64,000 nucleotides of DNA, from contig CP083650.1 in NCBI GenBank assembly GCA_020099315.1, positions 2,108,001 to 2,172,000 on the forward strand, written 5' to 3'. Below the pieces are notes generated by a model. That model was given only the letters and a program-made list of their open reading frames with translations, had not been told where the DNA came from and did not search any database. The position numbers and the translations under genes were made by a program. This document shows, in pieces, positions 16,906 to 26,662 of the stretch (positions are counted from its first letter, which is position 1; each line of letters begins with the position of its first letter). This DNA is from Citrobacter europaeus (GTDB lineage: Bacteria; Pseudomonadota; Gammaproteobacteria; Enterobacterales; Enterobacteriaceae).

Positions 16906-18330
16906 GTGATCCCCAAATTCAATGATATTAAAGCCAGTAACGATTTGAGCCGTATTTTAAGTTGTAGATTTTCTCTTCTCCTACTCTTGCCTTTGGCAGG
17001 CGGTACTGCCAGCGCGCAGTCGTCTTTTATTCACCAGGCTGAAAACCCTTTCGACAACAATAGCGATGGCTTGCCCGATCTCGGTATGGCGCCTGAATCG
17101 CGGGCAGGTGAAAAGCACTTTGCCGAAATGGTTAAAGCGTTTGGTGAAGCCAGCATGATCGATAACGGGCTTGATACCGGTGAACAGGCGAAGCAGTACG
17201 CCTTTGGCCAGGTGCGTGACACGGTCAGCGAACAGGTGAATCAGCAGTTGGAATCCTGGCTCTCTGTACGGGGAAACGCCAGCGTCGGGTTGCAGGTTGA
17301 TAATGAAGGCAGTTTTACCGGAAGTCGGGGAAGTTGGTTTATTCCGTGGCAGGACAATCAGCGATTTCTGACCTGGAGCCAGTTGGGTTTGACGCAACAG
17401 GATGAAGGCTTAGTCAGTAATGCGGGGATTGGGCAGCGTTGGGTGCGTGACGGTTGGTTAGTGGGTTATAACACCTTTTATGATAACCTGCTGGATGAAA
17501 ATCTGCCCCGGGGCGGCCTCGGCGCAGAGGCGTGGGGTGAATATTTGCGCTTATCCGCAAACTATTATCAACCGTTGTCCTCCTGGCAGGAGCGTTCAAT
17601 AACCCAGCAACAAAGGATGGCCCGCGGCTACGATCTGACCGCGCAAATGCGTATGCCGTTTTATCAACACCTCAATACCAGCGTCAGCGTGGAACAGTAT
17701 TTTGGCGACCAGGTGGATCTGTTTCATTCGGGAACCGGATATCACAATCCGGTGGCGGTGAACCTCGGACTGAGCTATACGCCGGTGCCGCTGATCACAG
17801 TGACAGCACAACACAAACAGGGTGAAAGCGGCATCAGCCAGAATAACCTCGGCTTCACGCTTAATTACCGTTTTGGCGTGCCGCTAAAAAAACAGCTGAT
17901 GGTCAGCGAGGTGGCAAACAGCCGTTCGCTGCGCGGCAGTCGCTATGATGCTCCGCAGCGTAACAATTTGCCGACGCTGGAATATCGCCAGCGTAAAACG
18001 CTGTCGGTATTGTTGGCCACGCCGCCCTGGGATCTCAAACCGGGAGAGACGGTGGCGCTGACGCTGCAGGTCCGTAGTCTGCATGGGATCCGCCATCTGG
18101 CGTGGCAGGGCGATACTCAGGCGTTGAGCTTAACGGCTGGCAGCAATAGCCGAAGCGCGCAGGGCTGGACGATTATTATGCCGAAGTGGGACAACAGAGA
18201 AGGTGCGATGAACCGCTGGCGGTTGTCTGTGGTGGTAGAAGATGAGCAGGGCCAGCGTGTCTCTTCCAATGAGATCACGCTATCACTGACCGAACCGTTT
18301 TTTACGGTTTCGGAAAATGATCCTCGTTAA
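16906..18330 (+). CDS. ychO: Invasin/intimin-family outer-membrane protein
   Basis: A 474-residue inverse-autotransporter-type protein matching YchO. A hydrophobic signal segment (SLLLLLPLAGGTASAQ, about residues 25-40) leads into an intimin-like beta-barrel (about 85-330; WFIPWQDNQRFLTWSQLG, FYDNLLDENLPRGGLGAE) and one C-terminal Ig-like domain (about 360-470). It lacks the long adhesive passenger of invasin. The start is GTG at 16906; GGTAGG is the nearest ribosome-binding site and is poor. It converges with narL as in E. coli, marking the right edge of the nas insertion. Confidence 0.88.
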   Translation: MIPKFNDIKASNDLSRILSCRFSLLLLLPLAGGTASAQSSFIHQAENPFDNNSDGLPDLGMAPESRAGEKHFAEMVKAFGEASMIDNGLDTGEQAKQYAFGQVRDTVSEQVNQQLESWLSVRGNASVGLQVDNEGSFTGSRGSWFIPWQDNQRFLTWSQLGLTQQDEGLVSNAGIGQRWVRDGWLVGYNTFYDNLLDENLPRGGLGAEAWGEYLRLSANYYQPLSSWQERSITQQQRMARGYDLTAQMRMPFYQHLNTSVSVEQYFGDQVDLFHSGTGYHNPVAVNLGLSYTPVPLITVTAQHKQGESGISQNNLGFTLNYRFGVPLKKQLMVSEVANSRSLRGSRYDAPQRNNLPTLEYRQRKTLSVLLATPPWDLKPGETVALTLQVRSLHGIRHLAWQGDTQALSLTAGSNSRSAQGWTIIMPKWDNREGAMNRWRLSVVVEDEQGQRVSSNEITLSLTEPFFTVSENDPR

Positions 18331-18351
18331 CAATGACGCATGAATGCGTTA

Positions 18352-19002
18352 TCAGAAAATGCGTTCCTGGTGCACCCATACCGCGGCTTCAACGCGTGAT
18401 TTGAGCTTCATTTTCTTCAGCATATGCTTCACGTGAACTTTTACCGTGCTTTCGGTGATGTCCAGTCGGCGGGCGATCATCTTGTTAGGCAAACCCTGGG
18501 CGATGAGCTTAAGAATATCGCGTTCGCGCGGGGTCAGTTGGGTGACATCACGGTCGGACGTTGCGCGATTTGCGCGCAGGCTGGCGGCCAGAACCGGGGT
18601 CAGGGCTTCGCTCAGCACCATTTCACCAGCGGCAGCCTGCTGCAATGCTTTCAGTAAATCTTCCGGCTCCATATCTTTCAGTAGATAACCGTCGGCGCCA
18701 CGCTTCAGTGCGGTAACCACGTCTTCTTCATGATTGGATACGCTAAACACAACGATACGACCCGACAGGGATTTCTCACGCAGTTTGTCGAGCGTTTCCA
18801 GACCGTTCATGCCAGGCATGTTCAAATCAAGAAGGATCAGATCGGGATCAAGGGATTCTGCCAGCTCGATACCCTGCTCACCATTGCTGGCTTCGCCGAC
18901 AACGGTGATATCGGGCGCCATGCTGACAAGCTGTTTCACACCGGTTCGCAGCATCGGATGATCGTCGATCAACAGGATGGTTGCCGGTTCCAGATTACTC
19001 AT
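18352..19002 (-). CDS. narL: Nitrate/nitrite response regulator NarL
   Basis: NarL is the DNA-binding response regulator that, phosphorylated by NarX, activates nitrate respiration genes and represses alternatives. The 216-residue protein has a receiver domain with acidic pocket D13-D14 and phospho-acceptor D59 (LILLDLNMPG), and a LuxR-type helix-turn-helix (TPRERDILKLIAQGLPNKMIA…). The start is at MSNLEPATIL; the upstream extension lies in narX. It overlaps the narX stop by eight bases, so the pair is co-translated. Confidence 0.97.
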   Translation of the reverse strand: MSNLEPATILLIDDHPMLRTGVKQLVSMAPDITVVGEASNGEQGIELAESLDPDLILLDLNMPGMNGLETLDKLREKSLSGRIVVFSVSNHEEDVVTALKRGADGYLLKDMEPEDLLKALQQAAAGEMVLSEALTPVLAASLRANRATSDRDVTQLTPRERDILKLIAQGLPNKMIARRLDITESTVKVHVKHMLKKMKLKSRVEAAVWVHQERIF

Positions 19003-20791
19003 GGGTATCTCCTTGGACTTCTGTGAAGTTTGTTTCGGGAATAAAAGTGACAGCAACTTCAGTACCGCCTGTCTCGCGACGGCGTACACGGCAATCGCCG
19101 CGTAAGCTTTGCGCACGGTCGCGCATGATTATCATGCCATAATGGTTACTGCGTTCGGCGTTTTCCGGTACGCCGCAGCCGTTATCTTGCACTGTCAGTT
19201 TGACCTGCTTGCCATTTTGCACCACCGTCACGACCACTTCGTCGGCCTGAGAGTGTTTGAGGGCGTTGCTCAGGGCTTCGCGCGCAATTTGTAGCAGGTG
19301 TATAGCCTGATGTGAAGGTACCAGGCGCGGCGGCAGCTGATAATCCAGCTTCACCGTAAATCCAAAACGGGCGCTGTATTCCTGACAGCTGGCTTCCAGC
19401 GCCGGTCGCAATCCCGGTTCCGTCAGTTGTAAACGGAAAGTGGTTAACAGCTCACGCAATTGCGCCCACGAAGCATTCAGCTCGTTACGAATCTGACTGA
19501 GCAGCTCGCGGCAGTTGTCAGAAAGCGCATCGCCCTGCATCTGCAAACAGCTAACCTGCATCTTCATACAGGAGAGCGATTGTGCAATAGAATCATGAAG
19601 TTCGCGCGCAATGGTGGCACGCTCTTCCATCACGATCAACTGCTGTTGACGCTCCTGATGCCTGTCGAGCGCAAGCGTGGCGGTCAGTTGCTCCACCAGG
19701 GTATCAACCAGTTGCTGCTGATCGTGGCTGAGATGGCGTCCCTTCGGCAAAGTAGCGAGCAGGATACCATACTGGGTATGCGCATCGGTCAGTCGCCATT
19801 TCAACGTGATACCGCCGTCAATGGCGGGCAGCGTGCCGCGCGGACACAAATGGCAGCCTTTCTCATCACAGCTGGCATTGGACTGGCAGGTAAATTCCTG
19901 ATGATTGTCTTCATCTTCCAGGTCATAAACCCGAAGTTCAATATCATGCAGCAGGGTCAAATTTTGCAGGCCGTTCAGTACCGGCGAGAGGCGTTCGCAC
20001 AACGGTACCTGAGAGTGCAGGCGGCGGTTGGCTTGCCACAGGAAAGAGAGGATCTGGTTTTTGTGCTCCAGGCCCGCTGTTTTCTCCTGTACCCGCTGTT
20101 CCAGCACCGCGTAACTTTCGGCCAGTTCCTTCGACATATTATTTAGCGCCGAGCCCAGCGCCGCCATCTCATTGCGCCCGCTGATATTCGCGCGTTGGGT
20201 AAAATCACGCTGGCTGACTGCTCGCGCCATCGCCAGCAGCTGTTTCCACGGCTCTAACAGGCGCACGCGCAGCCAGATAATGGTGAAAACCAGCAGTAAT
20301 GCCATAAATACGGCCATCAGGCGATGCAGCAGGACGACGCGTTCAATGCGTAATTCGGTAGTATGGTCAAAGGCAGTGACCAGCTTATCCAGCCCGTCCA
20401 CAAAGCGCGTCACATCTTGCGCTACCGCATCAGGCGTTTGCGCATGCGCAAGCCCCGGCGCCAGTTCGGTATGCCAGTAATCCTGTAATGCTTTTAACTG
20501 CGCCTGTTGTCCGTCACGCTGCGCAGCGCGCGTCAATTCCGGGCTAAACGCCGTTTGCTCCATTTCATCCAGCAGCGATTGATCGCTCGCGTCAAGCGGT
20601 ACGGCTGCCAGCAGGCGATAGCTCTGCATACGCAGCGAACCCGCTTTGTTGATCGCATGAGCGCTACCTTGAACACCCTGAACCAGCCAGCCAGAGACAG
20701 CCATACCCGCCACGCCGATGGCAGTAGACAATAAAACAATCAGCGCCACCTGGTTGACCAGCGTGAGCGGGGAGAGACAACGTTTAAACAT
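18995..20791 (-). CDS. narX: Nitrate/nitrite sensor histidine kinase NarX
   Basis: NarX senses periplasmic nitrate and phosphorylates NarL. At 598 residues it equals the E. coli length. Visible parts: transmembrane helix 1 (about 15-37), the nitrate-binding P-box (INKAGSLRMQSYRL, about 44-57), helix 2 (about 152-172), HAMP (about 175-225), a cysteine-rich central region (CQSNASCDEKGCHLCPRG, about 306-323), the HPK7-type phospho-histidine in ARELHDSIAQS (about 399) and an ATPase domain (DNGCGVP). It forms an operon with narL and is divergent from narK. Confidence 0.97.
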   Translation of the reverse strand: MFKRCLSPLTLVNQVALIVLLSTAIGVAGMAVSGWLVQGVQGSAHAINKAGSLRMQSYRLLAAVPLDASDQSLLDEMEQTAFSPELTRAAQRDGQQAQLKALQDYWHTELAPGLAHAQTPDAVAQDVTRFVDGLDKLVTAFDHTTELRIERVVLLHRLMAVFMALLLVFTIIWLRVRLLEPWKQLLAMARAVSQRDFTQRANISGRNEMAALGSALNNMSKELAESYAVLEQRVQEKTAGLEHKNQILSFLWQANRRLHSQVPLCERLSPVLNGLQNLTLLHDIELRVYDLEDEDNHQEFTCQSNASCDEKGCHLCPRGTLPAIDGGITLKWRLTDAHTQYGILLATLPKGRHLSHDQQQLVDTLVEQLTATLALDRHQERQQQLIVMEERATIARELHDSIAQSLSCMKMQVSCLQMQGDALSDNCRELLSQIRNELNASWAQLRELLTTFRLQLTEPGLRPALEASCQEYSARFGFTVKLDYQLPPRLVPSHQAIHLLQIAREALSNALKHSQADEVVVTVVQNGKQVKLTVQDNGCGVPENAERSNHYGMIIMRDRAQSLRGDCRVRRRETGGTEVAVTFIPETNFTEVQGDTHE

Positions 20792-21131
20792 GGTGACTAG
20801 TTCCTTCGGGTTTTCGCTGTTCAGAAAACCTTATTGAATGACGATTCTGCTGCAGGCAGTGGCGTTATTCTCGGCGATACACTGGAGTATACCCATACCT
20901 CAAACGGGCTACCTCTTAATTGCCAGTAGAGGGAGAGTTCCAGGACGAGGGGGAGTAGGGGACGACAGAAGCGTGAAAAACCACATCTTTTTTACCGAAG
21001 TTATGTACTCATTAAGGGTAATGATAAATTTTAGGCATGAATAATGACATCTTTTCCTTTGATTTATATCAACTTACCTCCAGCTGTAAACCCTAATGTT
21101 GCAGGCATCGAAACAAGTATCAGAGGTGTCT
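20792..21131 (+). promoter_or_regulatory. narX-narK divergent control region with FNR box
   Basis: The 340 bp hold no gene. An exact FNR site, TTGAT-TTAT-ATCAA, lies at 21059-21072; if FNR acts at -41.5, narK starts near 21107. Several NarL-type heptamers (TACYNMT) are present, for example 20890-20896 (TACCCAT) and 21006-21012 (TACTCAT), the latter facing an AGGGTA in opposite orientation at 21015-21020. This fits anaerobic, nitrate-induced narK expression. Confidence 0.85.
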
Positions 21132-22523
21132 ATGAGTCACTCATCTGCCCCGGAAAGGGCATCTGGAGCTGTAATTACCGAATGGCGGCCGGAAGATCCC
21201 GCCTTCTGGCAGCAGCGTGGTCAACGAATCGCCAGTCGTAACCTGTGGATTTCCGTCCCTTGCTTGCTGCTGGCGTTTTGCGTGTGGATGTTATTTAGCG
21301 CCGTGGCGGTGAACTTACCGAAAGTAGGATTTGATTTCACCACTGAACAGCTGTTCATGCTGACGGCATTACCTTCGGTGTCCGGCGCGCTGCTGCGTGT
21401 TCCGTACTCCTTTATGGTTCCCCTGTTTGGTGGACGTCGCTGGACGGCGTTTAGCACCGGTATCCTGATCATTCCTTGCGTATGGTTAGGTTTTGCGGTG
21501 CAGGATACCTCCACGCCGTTTAGTACCTTTATTATTATCTCCCTGTTGTGCGGCTTCGCTGGTGCGAACTTTGCGTCCAGCATGGCAAACATCAGCTTCT
21601 TCTTTCCAAAACAGAAACAGGGTGGTGCGCTGGGTCTGAACGGTGGTCTGGGCAACATGGGCGTCAGCGTGATGCAGTTGGTTGCGCCGCTGGTGGTTTC
21701 ACTGTCAATCTTTGCCGCATTTGGTAGCCACGGGGTTGAACAACCGGATGGTACGCAGCTGTATCTGGCAAACGCCGCATGGATTTGGGTACCGTTCCTT
21801 GCGGTGTTAACGCTGGCTGCATGGTTTGGTATGAATGAACTGGCAACCTCAAAAGCGTCGCTGAAAGAGCAATTGCCGGTGCTGAAACGTGGGCATCTGT
21901 GGATTATGAGCCTGCTGTATCTGGCAACCTTCGGTTCATTCATCGGTTTCTCTGCCGGTTTTGCCATGTTGTCAAAAACGCAGTTCCCTGAGGTGCAGAT
22001 CCTGCATTACGCCTTCTTTGGACCGTTGATTGGCGCGCTGGCTCGTTCAGCGGGCGGGGCTATCTCTGACCGTCTGGGGGGAACCCGCGTTACGCTGGTG
22101 AACTTCGTACTGATGGCTATTTTCAGTGCCTTGCTGTTCCTGACGTTGCCATCTAACGGTGTCGGCGGCAACTTTATCGCCTTCTTTGCGGTGTTCCTGG
22201 CGTTGTTCCTGACGGCTGGTCTGGGAAGTGGTTCAACCTTCCAGATGATCTCCGTTATCTTCCGTAAGCTGACGATGGACAGAGTGAAAGCTGAAGGGGG
22301 TTCTGAAGAGAAAGCAATGCGTGAGGCGGCAACCGACACTGCGGCGGCGCTGGGCTTTATCTCAGCTATTGGTGCGATCGGCGGCTTCTTTATCCCGAAA
22401 GCATTTGGTACGTCCCTGGCATTAACCGGATCTCCGGTCGATGCGATGAAAGTATTTCTGATTTTCTATGTCGCTTGTGTGGTTATCACCTGGGCGGTAT
22501 ACGGACGTCATTCTAAAAAGTAA
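21132..22523 (+). CDS. narK: Nitrate/nitrite antiporter NarK
   Basis: NarK exchanges nitrate for nitrite across the inner membrane during anaerobic respiration. The 463-residue major-facilitator protein has twelve membrane helices; the two nitrate-signature glycine-rich stretches (GLNGGLGNMGVSVMQ near residue 165 and GFISAIGAIGGFF near 412) and both substrate arginines (RVPYSF near 89, ARSAGGAISDR near 305) are present. The start is at MSHSSAPERA, after GAGGTGTCT. Ends at a terminator before narG. Confidence 0.97.
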   Translation: MSHSSAPERASGAVITEWRPEDPAFWQQRGQRIASRNLWISVPCLLLAFCVWMLFSAVAVNLPKVGFDFTTEQLFMLTALPSVSGALLRVPYSFMVPLFGGRRWTAFSTGILIIPCVWLGFAVQDTSTPFSTFIIISLLCGFAGANFASSMANISFFFPKQKQGGALGLNGGLGNMGVSVMQLVAPLVVSLSIFAAFGSHGVEQPDGTQLYLANAAWIWVPFLAVLTLAAWFGMNELATSKASLKEQLPVLKRGHLWIMSLLYLATFGSFIGFSAGFAMLSKTQFPEVQILHYAFFGPLIGALARSAGGAISDRLGGTRVTLVNFVLMAIFSALLFLTLPSNGVGGNFIAFFAVFLALFLTAGLGSGSTFQMISVIFRKLTMDRVKAEGGSEEKAMREAATDTAAALGFISAIGAIGGFFIPKAFGTSLALTGSPVDAMKVFLIFYVACVVITWAVYGRHSKK

Positions 22524-22550
22524 AAAAGTAGTAGCAGTTGATTATCCATT

Positions 22551-22577
22551 GCGCGGCGTTAGACCGCGCTTTTTTTT
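22551..22577 (+). terminator. narK terminator
   Basis: GCGCGG and CCGCGC flank a seven-base loop and are followed by eight T, a good intrinsic terminator 28 bp after the narK stop. Confidence 0.85.
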
Positions 22578-22918
22578 GCTCTAAATTAGTTACAACATAC
22601 TTATATATGAGCCCATGACGTAAGTCTGCGAAAACGGTGCGGGTGATATGCCTGGCAGGGGGGATACCCCTTAATACCCACTTATAAAGAATTTAACATT
22701 TGTATGATAAGTGATTTTAATAAAATCATTTAAATTCAATATGTTGACTGATTTATTAATATCCCACTAAGGGGGTATGTGAAAATCGACCCTCTGTTTT
22801 CATCCCTGCCTGCCTTGATCGTTATCAATTCTCACGCCCTTTCAGAGCGTTACCTTCGCACTCAATCAAGCAATGTCGATTTATCAGAGAGCCGTCAGGC
22901 TCCTACAGGAGAAAACCG
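22578..22918 (+). promoter_or_regulatory. narGHJI promoter region
   Basis: No gene is visible. An exact FNR site TTGAT-CGTT-ATCAA lies at 22815-22828, with a TACCTT -10 at 22851-22856, giving a start near 22863 (FNR at -41.5). NarL-type heptamers TACCCCT (22665-22671) and TACCCAC (22675-22681) lie close to -195, where E. coli narG has its distal NarL site. The AT-rich DNA between (22685-22770) suits the IHF bend known for narG, though I cannot fix an exact IHF site. The narG ribosome-binding site is ACAGGAG at 22905-22911. Confidence 0.85.
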
Positions 22919-25900
22919 ATGAGTAAATTCCTGGACCGGTTTCGCTACTTCAAGCAGAAGGGCGAAACCTTTGCCGATGGGCATGGCCAGCTTCTCAATA
23001 CCAACAGGGACTGGGAGGACGGATACCGCCAGCGTTGGCAGCATGACAAAGTCGTACGTTCAACCCACGGGGTAAACTGCACAGGCTCATGCAGCTGGAA
23101 AATCTATGTGAAAAATGGTCTGGTGACCTGGGAAACCCAGCAAACTGACTACCCACGCACGCGTCCAGATATGCCTAACCACGAGCCTCGCGGCTGTCCA
23201 CGTGGTGCAAGCTATTCCTGGTATCTCTACAGCGCTAACCGTCTGAAATACCCACTGATGCGCAAACGTCTGATGAAGATGTGGCGTGAAGCCAAAAAGC
23301 TGCACAGCGATCCGGTAGATGCATGGGCATCCATTATCGAAGACGCCGATAAAGCAAAAAGCTTCAAACAAGCGCGTGGTCGTGGTGGGTTTGTTCGCTC
23401 TTCATGGCAGGAAGTGAATGAACTGATTGCCGCATCTAACGTATACACCATCAAAACCTATGGTCCTGACCGTGTCGCAGGCTTCTCACCGATCCCGGCG
23501 ATGTCGATGGTTTCTTATGCTTCCGGCGCACGCTATATGTCGCTGATTGGCGGTACCTGCCTGAGCTTTTATGACTGGTACTGTGACCTGCCGCCGGCTT
23601 CCCCACAGACCTGGGGCGAGCAGACTGACGTACCGGAATCTGCTGACTGGTATAACTCCAGCTACATTCTTGCATGGGGCTCTAACGTCCCGCAGACCCG
23701 TACTCCGGATGCACACTTCTTTACCGAAGTTCGGTACAAAGGGACCAAAACGGTAGCAATTACCCCGGACTACGCAGAAATCGCCAAACTCTGCGACCTG
23801 TGGCTGGCACCGAAGCAGGGAACCGATGCGGCAATGGCAATGGCGATGGGCCACGTCATGCTGCGCGAGTTCCACCTCGATAACCCGAGCCAGTACTTCA
23901 CCGACTACGTTCGTCGTTATACCGACATGCCAATGCTGGTGATGCTCGAAGAGCGCGACGGCTACTATGCTGCTGGTCGTATGCTGCGTGCAGCGGATCT
24001 GGTTGACTCCCTGGGCCAGGAAAATAATCCGGAATGGAAAACCGTCGCTATCAACAGCAACGGCGATATGGTTGCGCCAAACGGTTCAATTGGTTTCCGT
24101 TGGGGTGAAAAAGGCAAATGGAACCTCGAGCAGCGCGACGGCACGTCTGGTGATGAAACCGAACTGCAGCTCAGCCTGCTGGGTAGCCAGGATGATATCG
24201 CCGAAGTGGGCTTCCCGTACTTTGGCGGCGAAGGCACCGAGCACTTCAGCAAAGTAGAACTGGAAAACATTCTGCTGCATAAATTGCCGGTTAAACGCCT
24301 GCAACTCGCCGATGGCTCTACCGCGCTGGTGACCACCGTTTACGATCTGACTATGGCCAACTACGGTCTGGAACGCGGTCTGAACGATGAAAACTGCGCA
24401 ACCAGCTACGATGACGTGAAAGCGTACACACCGGCCTGGGCAGAAAAAATCACTGGCGTATCACGCTCTCAGATCGTACGCATCGCCCGCGAATTTGCGG
24501 ATAACGCCGATAAAACGCACGGTCGTTCGATGATTATCGTCGGTGCGGGTCTGAACCACTGGTATCACCTCGATATGAACTATCGTGGCCTGATCAATAT
24601 GCTGGTGTTCTGCGGCTGTATCGGCCAGAGCGGCGGCGGTTGGGCCCACTATGTCGGCCAGGAAAAACTGCGCCCGCAAACCGGCTGGCAGCCGCTGGCG
24701 TTTGCGCTTGACTGGCAGCGTCCGCCTCGTCATATGAACAGCACCTCCTACTTCTATAACCACTCCAGCCAATGGCGCTATGAGACGGTTACTGCGCAGG
24801 AACTGCTGTCCCCGATGGCAGACAAATCCCGCTACAGCGGTCATTTGATTGACTTTAACGTTCGCGCTGAACGTATGGGCTGGTTGCCATCTGCGCCGCA
24901 GTTAGGGACTAACCCGCTGCGTATCGCCGAAGAAGCGCAGAAAGCAGGCATGACGCCGGTGGACTACACCGTTAAATCCCTGAAAGATGGTTCCATTCGC
25001 TTTGCGGCAGAGCAGCCGGAAAACGGTAAAAACCATCCGCGTAATCTGTTTATCTGGCGTTCTAACCTACTCGGTTCTTCCGGTAAAGGCCACGAGTACA
25101 TGCTGAAGTATCTGCTGGGTACTGAACATGGTATTCAGGGCAAAGATCTCGGCCAGCAGAGCGGCGTGAAGCCGGAAGAAGTGGAATGGCAGGATAACGG
25201 ACTGGACGGCAAACTGGATCTGGTCGTTACGCTGGACTTCCGCCTGTCGAGTACTTGTCTGTATTCCGATATCGTGCTGCCGACCGCAACCTGGTATGAA
25301 AAAGACGATATGAATACCTCGGATATGCATCCGTTTATTCATCCTCTGTCTGCAGCCGTTGACCCGGCCTGGGAATCGAAGAGCGACTGGGAAATCTATA
25401 AAGCTATCGCCAAAAAGTTCTCTGAAGTTTGCGTGGGCCACCTCGGTAAAGAAACCGATGTCGTCACGCTGCCAATTCAGCACGACTCCGCTGCCGAACT
25501 GGCGCAGCCGTTAGACGTGAAGGACTGGAAAAAAGGTGAATGTGACCTGATTCCTGGTGTTACCGCGCCGCATATCATGACCGTTGAACGTGATTATCCG
25601 GCTACCTACGAGCGTTTCACCTCCATCGGCCCGCTGATGGAAAAAATCGGTAATGGCGGTAAAGGGATTGCCTGGAACACCCAGAGCGAAATGGATCTGC
25701 TGCGTAAGCTCAACTACACCAAGGCTGAAGGTCCGGCGAAAGGCCAGCCGATGCTGGATACAGCGATTGATGCCGCAGAGATGATCCTCACCCTGGCGCC
25801 GGAAACCAACGGTCAGGTGGCCGTTAAAGCCTGGGCGGCGCTGAGTGAATTTACCGGCCGTGACCATACACATCTGGCGCTGAATAAAGAAGACGAAAAA

Positions 25901-26662
25901 ATTCGTTTCCGCGATATTCAGGCGCAGCCGCGCAAAATTATCTCCAGCCCGACCTGGTCAGGCCTGGAAGATGAACATGTGTCTTATAACGCCGGTTATA
26001 CCAACGTTCATGAGCTGATCCCATGGCGTACGCTGTCTGGTCGCCAACAGTTGTATCAGGATCATCAGTGGATGCGTGACTTCGGTGAAAGCTTGCTGGT
26101 TTATCGTCCGCCAATCGACACCCGTTCCGTGAAAGCGGTAATCGGCGAGAAATCTAACGGTAACCCGGAAAAAGCGCTCAACTTCCTGACGCCGCACCAG
26201 AAATGGGGTATCCACTCCACCTACAGCGATAACCTGTTGATGCTGACGCTGTCACGCGGCGGCCCGATTGTATGGATGAGCGAAGTCGATGCGAAGGATC
26301 TGGGTATTGAGGATAACGACTGGATCGAAGTCTTCAACAGCAACGGCGCACTGACGGCGCGTGCAGTTGTCAGCCAGCGTGTGCCGGCTGGGATGACCAT
26401 GATGTACCACGCGCAGGAACGTATCGTTAACCTGCCGGGTTCAGAAATCACCCAGCAGCGCGGTGGGATCCACAACTCGGTGACCCGTATTACGCCGAAA
26501 CCGACCCATATGATCGGCGGCTATGCGCAACTGGCCTACGGCTTTAACTACTACGGTACCGTCGGTTCAAACCGCGATGAGTTCGTAGTTGTACGTAAGA
26601 TGAAGAACATTAACTGGTTGGATGGCGAAGGCAATGACCAGGTACAGGAGAGCGTAAAATGA
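22919..26662 (+). CDS. narG: Respiratory nitrate reductase A, alpha subunit
   Basis: NarG holds the bis-MGD molybdenum site that reduces nitrate on the cytoplasmic face of the membrane. Its 1,247 residues equal E. coli NarG. The FS0 [4Fe-4S] cluster motif begins with histidine (HGVNCTGSC, then CPRG near 93), and the molybdenum-ligand aspartate lies in ESADWYNSSYI near 222. The N-terminus lacks a Tat signal, as is normal for this cytoplasmic type. The stop overlaps narH by four bases (ATGA). Confidence 0.98.
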   Translation: MSKFLDRFRYFKQKGETFADGHGQLLNTNRDWEDGYRQRWQHDKVVRSTHGVNCTGSCSWKIYVKNGLVTWETQQTDYPRTRPDMPNHEPRGCPRGASYSWYLYSANRLKYPLMRKRLMKMWREAKKLHSDPVDAWASIIEDADKAKSFKQARGRGGFVRSSWQEVNELIAASNVYTIKTYGPDRVAGFSPIPAMSMVSYASGARYMSLIGGTCLSFYDWYCDLPPASPQTWGEQTDVPESADWYNSSYILAWGSNVPQTRTPDAHFFTEVRYKGTKTVAITPDYAEIAKLCDLWLAPKQGTDAAMAMAMGHVMLREFHLDNPSQYFTDYVRRYTDMPMLVMLEERDGYYAAGRMLRAADLVDSLGQENNPEWKTVAINSNGDMVAPNGSIGFRWGEKGKWNLEQRDGTSGDETELQLSLLGSQDDIAEVGFPYFGGEGTEHFSKVELENILLHKLPVKRLQLADGSTALVTTVYDLTMANYGLERGLNDENCATSYDDVKAYTPAWAEKITGVSRSQIVRIAREFADNADKTHGRSMIIVGAGLNHWYHLDMNYRGLINMLVFCGCIGQSGGGWAHYVGQEKLRPQTGWQPLAFALDWQRPPRHMNSTSYFYNHSSQWRYETVTAQELLSPMADKSRYSGHLIDFNVRAERMGWLPSAPQLGTNPLRIAEEAQKAGMTPVDYTVKSLKDGSIRFAAEQPENGKNHPRNLFIWRSNLLGSSGKGHEYMLKYLLGTEHGIQGKDLGQQSGVKPEEVEWQDNGLDGKLDLVVTLDFRLSSTCLYSDIVLPTATWYEKDDMNTSDMHPFIHPLSAAVDPAWESKSDWEIYKAIAKKFSEVCVGHLGKETDVVTLPIQHDSAAELAQPLDVKDWKKGECDLIPGVTAPHIMTVERDYPATYERFTSIGPLMEKIGNGGKGIAWNTQSEMDLLRKLNYTKAEGPAKGQPMLDTAIDAAEMILTLAPETNGQVAVKAWAALSEFTGRDHTHLALNKEDEKIRFRDIQAQPRKIISSPTWSGLEDEHVSYNAGYTNVHELIPWRTLSGRQQLYQDHQWMRDFGESLLVYRPPIDTRSVKAVIGEKSNGNPEKALNFLTPHQKWGIHSTYSDNLLMLTLSRGGPIVWMSEVDAKDLGIEDNDWIEVFNSNGALTARAVVSQRVPAGMTMMYHAQERIVNLPGSEITQQRGGIHNSVTRITPKPTHMIGGYAQLAYGFNYYGTVGSNRDEFVVVRKMKNINWLDGEGNDQVQESVK

